From positions 19,834,033 to 19,898,032 of the forward strand of contig NC_135170.1 in the NCBI RefSeq assembly GCF_041146795.1: 64,000 nt of DNA, written 5' to 3'. The stretch comes from Maylandia zebra. Lineage: Eukaryota > Chordata > Actinopteri > Cichliformes > Cichlidae. The notes under the pieces were generated by a model. That model was given only the letters and a program-made list of their open reading frames with translations, was not told the DNA's origin and did not search any database. Positions 18,421 through 30,253 of the stretch are shown here, one piece after another. The position numbers were made by a program, and so were the translations under genes. Within the stretch, counting starts at the first letter, position 1; every line of letters starts with the position of its first letter.

Positions 18421-20637
18421 CTGATTTTGGTGAGAATTTTCACAGCTGACTAATCAGCAAGTCTCAGCAAAGCATAGATATAATCATTTTGTCACTTCTG
18501 CTTCTGGAAAACATGAAGATGGAGGTGGCCATAATGACAGAACTGAGGCTTCAAAGTGAGCCTTCACATTCAACTTTTATATACAGTCCATGGTTGGGGT
18601 TAGTGTAAAACTGGACCCAGGATCAGGCGAGGGAAGGCACATGCTGACACAACGGTGATATATGAAAACTTGATACTACTAGTACATATGCATCAAGTTG
18701 CAAAATCAGTGAACACTGAGTACTTGATGGACCTGCTGTTTCCTACACTGTACCTACAGTACTCAGCGTGGTAAGAGCACTTTACCACTTTATCCCAATA
18801 CCTTATCTCTCCATTATCCACAGGCTTCCAAATTGAGGGTTAGACCATCGGCGGCACGCTCTGCTAGATGACAGGGCGAATATGTCTCAACACAGTTTAT
18901 AGCTCGACTTTCAAGTTGCCATCAAACAATAGCTTTAGGCTCTGAATCAAAGCCCGGCTGACTCTCCAGTGTAAACAGGCTAAAAGCTGTAATGCAGCGG
19001 GGAGTGAGGGCTTTGTCACACAGGTGAGAGGAGTGGAATTTGAAGTGTGTGTGTGTGTGTGTTTGTGTGCTGAAGTGAGCTGTTATTCATGCAGGTTACT
19101 CATTGATCCAGACAAATTGAGGGAGTGGTGTACAAGCCAGGGATTGGCTCCAGGAGCGGGGTTCATCTGTGCGGGGTTACATGACGGAACACATACACAG
19201 AAACACAAACACATTTCTACACTGTTAATGTCAGTCTTCAGATGAGCCAGATACACGTTGTACTTGTTTGTGTGTCTACAAGGGTATTTGTGTGCGAAAT
19301 ACACGCACACATAAGCTGACACACGAGTCCACCTTCCTCTCTCAGTCACCTATCCACATCTCTGGTGCTTGTCTAAACACTGCTGCGCATTTGTAAGGAA
19401 GGCCTTCCACACATGTCAGACTTACAAACACACTTTGTTATTAGACCGCTCTACGAGTGGAAGCTCTGACAAAGAATGTGACAGCTCCGTGCACGTCACA
19501 TGGCAGACAAAGAAAGAGAGACAAGAAGAGAGAGAACACGCACACACACAGAGGAAGAGGAGGAGGAGAGGCGGCATGACCCAACATGTGCTTGGCTCCG
19601 ATGGAAAACCATCGGATGCTCCATCGCACAAAGGCTCGGGGAAGAGGAGCCGGGAAAGCTGGCATTTCGCGGGATAGGGTTGTGTACATTGGACTGAGCC
19701 ACTGCTAAGAGAGACAGGATTCATGTGTGTGTGTGTGTCTTGGTGGAAGGAGGGGGTGAGGGAATGTAGAAGATGTGGGCGATAGTAGGCAGTGCCTTAA
19801 GAAGAAAGAGGGGGGAATTAAGAGGAAAGCTGCAACAAAGGAAGGTAAAAAAGAGAGCATAGAGGAAGGTCACATGCACTTATGGTGTACTTTCCTTGCG
19901 ACAGGGGGCATTGTCCTTTAAAGAAGCATCCTCGCTTCAAGTCTTTGCCTCCACAGTGTCACAACAACCATAATCAGGTCCAGCCAGTCCCAAAGTAAAC
20001 TGAACCACTGAACTTGTCTGATGCACAAATCAGATCACTCTTCAGGCATTAGTTGGGAGGAGTGAAGGAGCTACACTGTAAAACTATCAATCAAGCAGAT
20101 TAACAAGCCAACTGACGTATAATCTGACTGTAGGGTTTTGTAGTATTTCACTGTGAATGAAATATGACCTGCTTTGGTGACACACAGAGCAGCTTTCATC
20201 TTGTTCGTCTAAGCATGAAAGAAACTCACATTTGAAAAAACAAAAAACTGGGCCAGGGTCTGTGCACCACCTTTCTGTCATGACGTCGTAGCCTATTTTT
20301 GAAGGGTAAAGTCTGAGAGCACAAACATGCAAGAAATGCTTTACAGCCACACCCACAGATCCATGTGTGGGCCCCCTTCTTTCTTTCTTCTTGCAAAGGG
20401 GGAATTCAAAAGGAAAACTTTTAGAAAAAAACGTGGGTTATTAATTGTTAGAGCTGTTTAATGTTTACCTTGTCTCCCTCTTTTTTCCCCCCATTCTACA
20501 GTCACACTGGCACCTAAGCATGCACAGTTTATAAGGCACAGCCTCCTCCCTGCAATCAGGCTATAAAAGGATTTGGTGCTATCTCACGAGATAACGAGTT
20601 CCTGAAAGCTGTCACCACATTTAAGAGCTAGACTTAC

Positions 20638-20659
20638 CTGTGAATGAAGATTTCTTCAT
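20638..20659 (-). CDS. septin9: Septin 9, first coding exon of the long isoform
   Basis: The minus strand reads ATG then codons for MKKSSFT plus one G, followed directly by a strong donor (gtaagt). Human septin 9 isoform a begins MKKSYS with the same phase-1 exit. Joining to the exon at 9452-9514 gives MKKSSFT-A-RASSARARR, which keeps the frame and mirrors the human order. The coding part is only 22 nt. The promoter should lie upstream at coordinates above 20660; I did not find a decisive TATA box on the minus strand. Together with the short-isoform exon at 4856, this shows alternative promoter use about 15.8 kb apart. Confidence 0.75.
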
Positions 20660-23600
20660 GATTCTGTGAGATGTTTCCTCTCCTGGTGGTTAAGGGGGTT
20701 CTTCACTTTGACAATCTAAGCTTGATTATCCGCTCTGGTTTCTCAGAATGTGTAAAGTTCACTTTTGCATCCGTAACTTTTGCAGGTTGTTTCTCTTTGT
20801 GCGTCTCTTGTTCGCCACTGATAGACGGTATACTAAACAACTGCAATAGAGCCTTCGTGGTGCAGCTAATACTAAATTTATTCCGCCTTTATGTCTAACT
20901 CTAACTCCTTGGGAAGACACTCTTCTGGAAGTGGATACAATCACACCTGCGCTCCTAACGCACGCCCAATCCATGAGCGGGAGTGGTTTACTGTAACAGT
21001 GAGGGCTTTCACCTATCAAAGCTCAGAGGTGGAATAACTGAGCGCGATATCTGGGGAGGTGTGGAGAAGAATTATTTGAAGCACAGTTAACTGGTGAACT
21101 GGGAAGCTTGGTGATCCGAAAATTCACCAGTGCGCAGGTTTGGACTATTGCGCAATATGGCACGATAATGAAAAATCTTACAATACCCCCTATCTCTCAT
21201 TTTCTCTGTGTGTGATAATTTATCAGTTGCTGGCATCTCTCTCTCACACACACATACAAACACACACACACCACCTCAGGTACTGTGTGGGCAGCTTTGT
21301 GTGTGTGTTTAGTGTAAGGATGTGGCCGGGTGGTGCGTGGAGGTGGAGGCGGAGGGGGGGGGCTTTTGTTTGTAGTATAAATCTTACGGCTGGGTAGAGA
21401 CACGCGAGCAGTGGAGCCCACATCAATTCAAGTACTCAGCTGCGCCCGTGACCTTTAGCCTCTCTAAATTCCAAATGTCAAACTGCAGCAACCTGCTTCG
21501 TGTTCGTGGGGCCTGACTTCACATCCTGCCTCAAAGACCCGCACGTCTGAGCTGCAGAGACCTCTTGTGGCTGCTGCTGGCTCCTCCTCCTCCTTTTCCG
21601 CTCAGGAGTCTGCTCTTATGTACAGCTTAACGTTATTTATTTATTTATTTTAAAGGACGTGGCCTTTCATATCCGGCATGCTAGAGGACACAAAATCTCT
21701 GTCCATCTGTGTGTTTGCTTATTTCTTTGTCTAACCACTGCCTTTACACAATAAAGCGTTAAGCAACCAGACTTGGCACACAGGTACCCAGTTGGCAACT
21801 GAAGGTTTTTATCTAGATCAGATATTATGGCAGCATCATGTTGTGTGGTAACCTCTTGCAATGGGTTGAAATGACCTGTTTTTAGCATTTACGCACATAC
21901 GCATCTTATGAAAGCACCCACTTGTTTGAGTTTCACAACAACATCTCATTATGTTCACAAAAGGTGAACTATGCATTATGCATCATGATGCTATTGTGTT
22001 GCCTAGCAGCCACCTTGCAGCAGACTATAATGACTTAATTTTAATCTGATAGAAAAAGATATTGCACTCATAAGTCTACCGTGATTAGTGTGTAACTTGT
22101 AGTCCAACAAGCTAATACATTCTCATAAACTCAATCCATTAAAAATACACAGAGTTCATGTGTGGAAGCCACTAAGTTTCTCTGCCATCTTGAACACAGC
22201 AGCCGAGATGGACATCACTCATCTGCCTAACGTGCCTGGAGACCGGCCGAGGACACAATTCAGCAAAGGTGGAGGTGAAAAAAAGTTGCAGGCGTTCGTG
22301 TCCTGTGGAGGCAAATTTTAATTCATGCTTCCTTGATCACCAAATAAGTGAAAATGCGAAGGAAGGAGACAACGTGACAGATAAAACAAGAGTAAATAGT
22401 GGCACAGTTACGGAGAGAAGGATTTTAAAAGTGACCTCAAAGTCCCCCGTCTTCTGCTTGACCGCTAATTCAATCCAATGGTCTAAATGTCATGTTTTTG
22501 ATCATTTGAGGGGATTAAAGCACAGTCATAACACTACAGCTACAGCCATTAGAAAGATTTGTTTGTTTGTTTTTTAAGCAAAAAAATGTTTTTAGCTCCT
22601 AAAAATTCTAATTTGCAAATATAATTTCCAAAAATCTAGACAATTAAAGCACGTCTGTCCTACACCAGCCACCACAGCTAGGATTACGCACTTAAATTCG
22701 GGAGAGGTGGAAAAACAGAACTCAGCTGGATCTACTGACCTCTAGTGGTGGGACTTTACACACTGTACCTTATAAAGTAATGATCAAAACGAAAAACGAA
22801 TAAAATAATGTTTGTAAAAGTATGTCTGTTTAGAGGATGTCTAACAGTTGAAATTGTACCTAACAGTATGGATGAATACTATAGTAGCTAAATTGCTAAA
22901 TAAAATTATGAATAAAATAGTAAAAGTGTGGATAAATAAAAAAAAAACTGTTAGCTAACCATGAAGGGTAAGTTAAAGTGGTCACATTGACTTAGTGTTA
23001 AATGTTGTGGTTATTAAAAGTGGACAAATGGTTTAAATAGTAGTTATACACCATGAATTTTTAAGGTACTCCAGATGAAACTAGTTGAAAAAAGTCCGTC
23101 TGTGAGCATAATACCAAAAGTGCTTTAACTGTCAAAACGAGCATGACTTATGTCACATGTTAGCTAATCTTGTACTTCTTGTAACTGACTTGTTGGCTCA
23201 GCAGCTTCCACCTTTACCAAAACTGTCCTTTGATAATATTTTTGTTTTAAAAAAAGAAAAAAACAAGGTGTTTTTCAGTGCCTGTTTAAGAGCACCTTTG
23301 CTCACTGCGGAAACACGCCTTGCTGATGCTTTGCACTGTGCTGACGGTGACAAGTGGGTGAACGTACAAGCTGTGTGACCCAGAAAAAAAATAAGACTGA
23401 ACTAGATATATTATCCATCACAAGAATAAGTGCGTACTCTGAACAGATGGGGCCCTATCCTGCATTTTGAGTTTTACTGTAAATTATAGTGTGGTTACAT
23501 GTTTTTAGCAAGCACCTTTAATAACTACAGCGTTAGAAATGAGGAACTAGAGTGGTGTTATCCTAAAATAAAAAACTGCCAGTCACACTAGACCGAGTAA

Positions 23601-24434
23601 GGCCAAACCAGCAAAACACAGAAATAAATCTAATAAGTTAAACTGCTGTGTTTTTCACCGCTCACAACTATCTTTAAAATGTAGGTTTTCCAGAGAAGTG
23701 GCACAAACAAGTCAAATGAGTCATCTCTGAAACCAAATAAATGTATGGGTGATGCACACTCATGATCAAGTGTTTCTGTTTTTTTCTTCACTTCAAAAGG
23801 TTGATGCAGCTCTGTTATGTCAGGTCTCGGATGCTTTCTTTTTTTCTTTTCTTTTTTTGTCGTCAGTATCTATGCAGATAATAACCTTGGAGAACCCTGA
23901 GCCTCAATCACCTGGGTTTAAGCTGCCACTGAAGGTTTGAATAAGAATAAATCTGCAATGTAGGAAAACATAACAGCTTACAGTAAATAAGAAGATAACC
24001 AGGTCAGTTTTTAAGTGCTTTAATTTAAAGCAGTTCACTCTGTGTGCGCTGATGTCTTGGCTCACATTAGGAGACATGACCCCTTTGTTTGCCTTCAGCG
24101 GCCACAAACCTCATCCGGACTTCGGCAGTTAAGGGATAATGTTCCATAAGTGCTAATTCAGAAGCTCTGTGTACCAGATGGAGCAAACTCGATGGGCCTT
24201 CAGGAAGAAAGTGAACTCCACTGTTCAGTGGGATCTTAGACTCCTGCTTTGGCCTTTAACTTTGCTTTTAGTGCAGGACGTTGTGCTCTTTGAGTCGTGA
24301 GACTGAACATATCAAACCATTGATTAAGCAGCTTCTAAGAATACAGTTTGTAGCTGACTAACCTGTGAAATATTAAACCGAACTGTTTGCCTCGATCTTC
24401 AATCCTTATGCAATATACACATGACATGGTGTGG
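20660..24434. other. Region upstream of septin 9, no gene recognised
   Basis: The first part should contain the septin 9 long-isoform promoter and 5' UTR. I see short CA/TG tracts near 21245-21310 and a G/C-rich patch near 21325-21365. Nothing here translates to a recognisable protein and no convincing exon pair is visible. Confidence 0.5.

Positions 24435-24507
<73 letters not shown>
24435..24507. repeat. (CA)n microsatellite, about 73 bp
   Basis: Pure CA dinucleotide array between the septin 9 upstream region and the CD7-like cluster. It is probably length-polymorphic. Confidence 0.97.
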
Positions 24508-25938
24508 AGTCTACAACACTATGTTTAGACCATTTTTTTTTTGTTTGTCTGTGATCTCAGCCTTGCTCTCTGCTTCTATTTGCCCCACAGCAAGCTTCAG
24601 TTTCACCAATAAATCAGCTTAAAGCTGCTCCAGTCTACCTGCTTTGGCTGCTTTTGGCTGCTTCATCACTGCCAAGTTATCTCAGCAGCACAGCTAGGAT
24701 GCAGCGTAAAACGTAAATAATAACCAAATGTAAGATGTTAATAAAATGACATGAAACTTTGACACAGACATTGTTTTTGAATTCTGGTGTGTTACATCAT
24801 CTCTTCCTTTAACAACACCCTGTAAGCATTTCAGAGCTGAGGAGAACAAATGAGGTAGTTCTTTATAATGCAGTGTTTTCCGTGGCTGACAGGTCCGGAT
24901 GATAACAACACACATAGACTGCTGCTTTTATAACACTTGCAGAATGTGGTTTTGAAACCACAGCATCTTCTTCTTCCTCTTCTATATTTTTTGCTGTCTC
25001 CATCTTAAATTGTTTTCTTTTATTCAAAATTGAAATAAATGTATTACAAAATAATTAATAAACAGTTGTATCACATGTGAATTCAATACAAATTTCAAAT
25101 ATTTTAAAAAAGCATTAAAAATGCATTGTGCTTTATTACTTTCCACCATAATAACCCAAAACGACTGGTAAACACTGATGTGTTACGGTTAAATCACACG
25201 CCTCACATTATATGGCAGCCACTGTGTGCTAATTACTAAGAAAACATCTCCACCACAGTATACACCGACACAAAGAAGAATCAAATGTCACGGTGACAAG
25301 CTTTGCAGCTTTCCTGCCGAGCAGAATCGAGTCGAGCATCTGCAGCAGACACTTTGCCCCAGCTTTCCTGGTTATACGATTGAACACGCACATGCTGCAT
25401 CAGCACAATCAGGATAGTGTAAAACCCACACTGCTGGATGTGTAGCTGCTTAATAATGAGTAAATTGTTTTTCTTATTCAGAATCAGAGGAAAACTAATA
25501 ACAGTGAGTATAAAATTATGATTATACACATTGAATTTTTTTTTAAAAAAAGATCATATTTATGTTGACATTTACAAAACTGGCTGGGCCTCCTCTGGTG
25601 TTAGGCCAAAGCCACATCCTGCTACTGAACTTGAGTTCCAGGTGAGTGTTATCGAGGCTGGATCTGTGGGTTCACAGCTGATGCACAAATGAGAGAGCGT
25701 TAACTTGAAAACATGGAAAACACCGATCCGAGTGCTATTTTCAGCCACACAGTGCAAATCCAAACCATTCACCCTTCAACACCTGCCTACACATCTTAAA
25801 AAAAAACCACCGAGTGAATGTCACCGGTTTCCACTATTACCCTAATTACAGAAAACAGCTTCTGACAAAATGCTGAAGGAAAAAACAAAAAGCACGAGAA
25901 GTGAGTAACGAGTTACGTGTCTACAGTTCTTTTATTCC

Positions 25939-26437
25939 TCAGCGTCTGATCAACAGCTCAGACTCTGAAACCTGAAAGGGAAGTGGGAAGGAGGTTATGT
26001 TAAAGCAGACTGTCTGCAGATGGAGCTTCAAGTCGCATCCGTTTTTGTTTTTTTGTAAACACCCACTGGCAGTGTAACACTGCAGCAGATTATTATCTGT
26101 TACTGATGTTTTCAGTATTTTAGGACTTCAGGTTTAGAACACATGCTGTTTCCTGTTACAGGTTATGACAGGTACAAAAACCGCCGCAGTTGCTCAATAA
26201 CAAATTTTTTGTACTTGTGCAAATCTGCCTGAATTCATCCACACTAGTGAACAAGACGGAAGATTGTATTTTTTATTTTTTATTTTTTTTGTAAAGGCCA
26301 TATGAAACTGTGGTGGAGGGTGCTCTCGGGTTCTTGGCTCTAACTTGTTTTTCTTCGAGCAGTCTCAGTTTCCGTCTCATGCTCACCTCAAAAAGCATGT
26401 TTTCCACACCTCGCTGGACTTCTTGAAAGTGGTCTGC
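25939..26437 (-). CDS. Candidate 3'-terminal exon pair, unidentified
   Basis: Two minus-strand segments look like exons. Segment 26387-26437 (51 nt) follows an acceptor (tttacag) and ends at a strong donor (GAG then gtgagc), encoding ADHFQEVQRGVENMLFE. Segment 25939-25971 (33 nt) follows an acceptor (tttcag) and encodes VSESELLIRR then TGA, with AATAAA two bases after the stop. Both are open in phase 0 when joined. I do not recognise the product and found no upstream exons; the next kilobases are filled by a Tc1 relic. It may be the tail of a small gene, a non-coding transcript or chance. Confidence 0.25.
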
Positions 26438-27257
26438 CTGTAAACACACACACGCACGCATGCACACAACAGCTTCCACGAGCATACATTGACATTTAAC
26501 CCACAATCACTTAAACCCAAATTCACACTTGCAGGCTTCGGTTGCCCTTTCGTGCTTCAGAGGCAGACTCGTTTTGTGACCACAGTCATGCTACACAACT
26601 ACATCCAACTTATAGCGCTTGCACAATAGTGCCAGATGAGATGCTTTCTTTTGTTTTTCTTAGGTTATTGTTGACTCATACGGCACATCTCATCCCTGTG
26701 CTTAAGTAAAACTTGTCTTGACTTATTTTGTTTAAAGTGCCACTTCAGTTACAGTGCTTGAAAATCCACCGCTTGCTTAAGAGAACACATGCACTGGCTT
26801 GACTCAATGCTGGCAATAAATTATCATGCTGAAGTTTACAAATGGCTGTTTTTTCTTTATTTGGTTTGAGGTTAACTTTAATTTTCTAGGATTTAATACT
26901 CTGAATACTGATTTATCCTCGAATAATAAATGAATAGTGGGAGAGGCATTAAAATAAGAAAAAAGTTGAAAAAAAAACACGTTTGATTTGATTTGGGATG
27001 TCAGTGACTGAAGACGGGTTTAAATTCAAGCCATGGGACAGTTGTAAAATAGTTATGAAATTATTCAAACCTGTATGGCAAGTTGAGCGCTGTGAAGGCA
27101 ATTTTAGAGATTTTAAAGATTTACCTAAGGATGGTGTAGTTAACGTCTAGTAATTTCTTCAGGTACCCATGTTATCCTGCATTCTTATACCACTTCATTG
27201 CACACTGCAAGTCTGAGCATAAACTGAGCTCCGTTTTGCATTAGACCGTGATGCCTG

Positions 27258-28718
27258 CAGTGGTGTGAAAAAGTGTTTGCCCACTTCCCGATTTTCTTTT
27301 TTTTTGTATGCTTATCACACTTAAATATTTCAGTTTGTTAACACAAGTAAACACAAAATGCACTTTCTAAAGGAAGGTGTTTATTAGTAAGGGGGGAAAA
27401 AATCCAAACTTACATGGCTTGGAAAGATGAGTTCAATTTCTCTAGCCGAACCCAGGCCTGATTACTGCCACACCTGTTCTCAATCAAGAAATCACTTAAC
27501 TAGGACCTGCCTTACAAAGTAGAGAAGACCAAAAGATCCTCAAAATCCAGACGTCATGCCGCGATCCAAGGAAATTCAGGAACAAATGAGAAACAAAGTA
27601 ACTGAGATCTCTCAGTCTGGAATAGGTTATAAAGCCATTTCTAAAGCTGTGGGACTCCAGTGAACCACAGTGAGAGCCATTATCCACAACTGGCAAAAAC
27701 ATGGACCAGTGAAGAAGCTTCCCCGGCAGACCAAAATGACCCCAAGAGTGCAGCAACGACTCATCCAAGATATCTCAACAGATCCCAAACCAACATTCAA
27801 AGAACTGCAGGCCTCACTTGTCTCAGTTAAGGTCAGTTTTCATGAATCCACAAAAAGAGAGACGCTGGGGAAAAAATGGCCTGCATGACAGATTTCCAAG
27901 ACTAAACCACTGCTGAGCAAAAGGAACATAAAGGCTCATCTCAGTTTTGTCAGAAAACATTTTTATAATTTCCAGAACTTTTTTGGAAAAATACTCTGAC
28001 GACACAAAAGTTTTTGGAAGGTGTGTTTCCCATTACATCTGGCGTAAAACTAAAACAGCATTTTCAAAAAGGAACATCATCAACATCATACTGACGGTAA
28101 AATACGGTGGTGGTAGTGTGATGAGCTGGGGCTGTTTTTCTGCCTCAGGACCTGGAAAACCATGAATTCTGCCGTTTACCAAAACATCCTGGAGGAGAAT
28201 GTCCAGCATCTGTTGATGACCTCGAATTAAAGCGCACTTAGCTTCTGCAGCAGGACAATGATCCAAAACACACGAAAAAGTCCCTGGATGGCTTACAAAA
28301 CTAAATGAAGACTTTGGAGTGGCTTAGTGAAAGTCCTGGCCTGAATCCGACTGAGATGCTGTGGCAACACCACAGCATCTCAAGTGGAAACCCTCCACTG
28401 TGGCTGAGTGGGGCAAAATTCCTCCACAGAGCTGTAAAAGGCTCATTGCCAGTTATCGCAAATGCTTGATTAAAGCTGTTGCTGTTCAGGCTGGAACAAC
28501 CAGTTATCAGGTTAGGAGAGGGCAATGACTTATTCACACTGGGCCATGTAGGTTTGCCCCCCCTTTCATAATAAACACTTTCATTTAGAAACTGCGTTGT
28601 GTTTACTCGCATTATCTTTTTCTAATATGTAAATGTGTTTGATGATCTGAAAAGTATGACAAATACTTCCCCAAAAAAAGTAAATCAAGAAGGGGGCAAA
28701 CACTTCTTCACACCACTG
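27258..28718 (+). mobile_element. Tc1-like element, pseudogenised transposase
   Basis: Inverted ends are visible: 'cagtggtgtgaaaaagtgtt' at the left, and the complementary 'aacacttcttcacaccactg' at the right. Total length is about 1.46 kb. The plus-strand transposase starts near 27556 (MPRSKEIQEQMRNKV and following) and has a helix-turn-helix region. It is broken by a stop after 'KAVGLQ', by frameshifts around the catalytic core ('gtgatgagctggggctg' near 28120) and by further lesions. It is not autonomous. It lies between septin 9 and the CD7-like cluster. Confidence 0.88.
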
Positions 28719-29607
28719 CACAGTAAGATACTGTAATATGTGTAAACAGTAAATTACTGTAAATGCCAAAGGAGTGTGGGAAAGTACCTGCTCACTACTG
28801 TGATTCCATTCACCGTGGTAACCTGGCTGAGAAAAAATGGCCAATGAGAGAGAAGATTTCTTTTAAAATACTAAAAGGTTGGTATAAAGTATTATTGTTA
28901 TTCATTTACATGTATCTGAGACATTTGTAAGTGCCCTGTCCTCTGACTTGTTTTGTTGCCCTCTGCCTTGCAGTCTGTGACTATAAAGGAAGCAGGGAGA
29001 AAAAAAGTTTTCATGTGGTATTTTGATTAGATTTTTTTCCTCTCAGGGTTGTGGTAGAGAGGGTTTCACAACATCTGATTTTTTTTTAATTACTGTAAAT
29101 GAAAAATACAGTATGTTACTGAAAATACTTTTTACAGTAAGTTACTGACATCCAGCTGCCTGTAAGTTAGGAAATTACTTTAACATTTATAGCAACCCTT
29201 GGTAATTTTTTAGTTATTTAATTTTTTTAAATTTTTAAATTAACAACCATTTAGAAAAATGACGTTGGTTGTATTATAAATCTTTTACAGTGGAAATGAA
29301 CACAAGCTTTAAGAGCTAAAGTGTTACTTCTTTGGGATATGATGGAAACATTTTTAAAATTATAACAGTTTTTATCGTCCTAGCATTGCATTAGTTTGAC
29401 TAGTTTTTTGACTAGTCCTGTTGTTAAAATCACGCTAATGTATGAAGACATGTAGACATTGCACACCAACATATCTGGTGCTGTATTAACACGTGGTAAC
29501 ACTGTTGTATTATGCTGTGAGTTTGTACTGCTGTTGTAATCTCAGTGCCACGTCTTACTAAAAATAAATAAATAAAAACTAACTAGATTCATATGGATGG
29601 CAGATAG
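28719..29607. other. AT-rich intergenic DNA
   Basis: No gene seen. It lies between the Tc1-like relic and the presumed 3' end of CD7-like gene 1, with short A/T homopolymers and no open frame of note. Confidence 0.6.
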
Positions 29608-29613
29608 TTTATT
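29608..29613 (-). terminator. Candidate poly(A) signal of CD7-like gene 1
   Basis: AATAAA on the minus strand, about 0.55 kb past the stop codon at 30167. This is a reasonable 3' UTR length. Another use of the motif cannot be excluded. Confidence 0.45.
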
Positions 29614-30166
29614 AAGATGAAAATACACAGTATTTTACAAGACATTCGTGTCTTCATTTACACTAACTGTTTTCTGGCTTATTTCCCTCTTCAGATACTG
29701 GAAAAATCAACACATGTACACAAACACATATAAATTCAATTCATTCAGTCCACCCCACCCCAAGTGAATGTCCCACCCACCCTGCCTCACACTGCAGCGA
29801 CTGTACACCCCAAAGACATCACATATTGCATTAAATTATTATTATTTTTTTTAAAAAAACGTTTAGTAAAAAAAGCAAAGTTTTTGAAAAACTGACAACA
29901 ACGATTAACATATTTACAGTTACAAACAAAAAAAACAACCTCTCCGCCTCCGTCTGGGTACATCCCAAAATACCACTGACAAGCCTCAATGTTGACAATC
30001 CTCTTATAAAGATTACAAATAATCTACAGAGCAAGTGTTTTTGTGTTGCACCATTTTACCTCACTGTTGCTCTTTAACAGACACCCACACAGGGCATGAA
30101 GCGTGAGAACAGACCGAGCTTACACCACAGTGGTGCCGAGAGTTCACGGAGTTTGGCGTCGACTCT

Positions 30167-30253
30167 TCAGCGCCTGATTGTGCCGCGCATATCCTCGTAA
30201 ACATCGTTGACCGGGACTTGTCTTTTTTTCACTGTGCTGCGCAAGGGCTTGGT
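30167..30253 (-). CDS. cd7-like: CD7-like 1, exon 4 (cytoplasmic tail)
   Basis: 87 nt including TGA. It encodes TKPLRSTVKKRQVPVNDVYE then DMRGTIRR. The single tyrosine sits in YEDM (YxxM). The acceptor is ctcccag. Confidence 0.82.
   Translation of the reverse strand, partial: TKPLRSTVKKRQVPVNDVYEDMRGTIRR

Larger units (their letters stand above)
9521..20637. other. Septin 9 first intron (long isoform)
   Basis: About 11 kb separates the first two long-isoform exons. I see no further exon that I can support. The contents are mostly unique AT-rich DNA with a decayed Tc1-like copy (14732-15690) and scattered dispersed repeats (11050-11480, 12815-12945, 18040-18420). A long first intron is also typical of the mammalian gene. 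Confidence 0.6.

Noticed and set aside
20560-20572. TATAAAA on the plus strand close to the septin 9 long-isoform first exon
   Set aside because: It is on the wrong strand and on the downstream side of the minus-strand ATG, so it cannot serve as that promoter's TATA box.
25572-25772. A minus-strand 66-codon frame ending CISCEPTDPASITLTWNSSS... that resembles a fibronectin/Ig strand, with a GTGAGT donor on the other strand
   Set aside because: The apparent TWNSSS motif is short, there is no acceptor in the right place and no partner exon, so chance is more likely.
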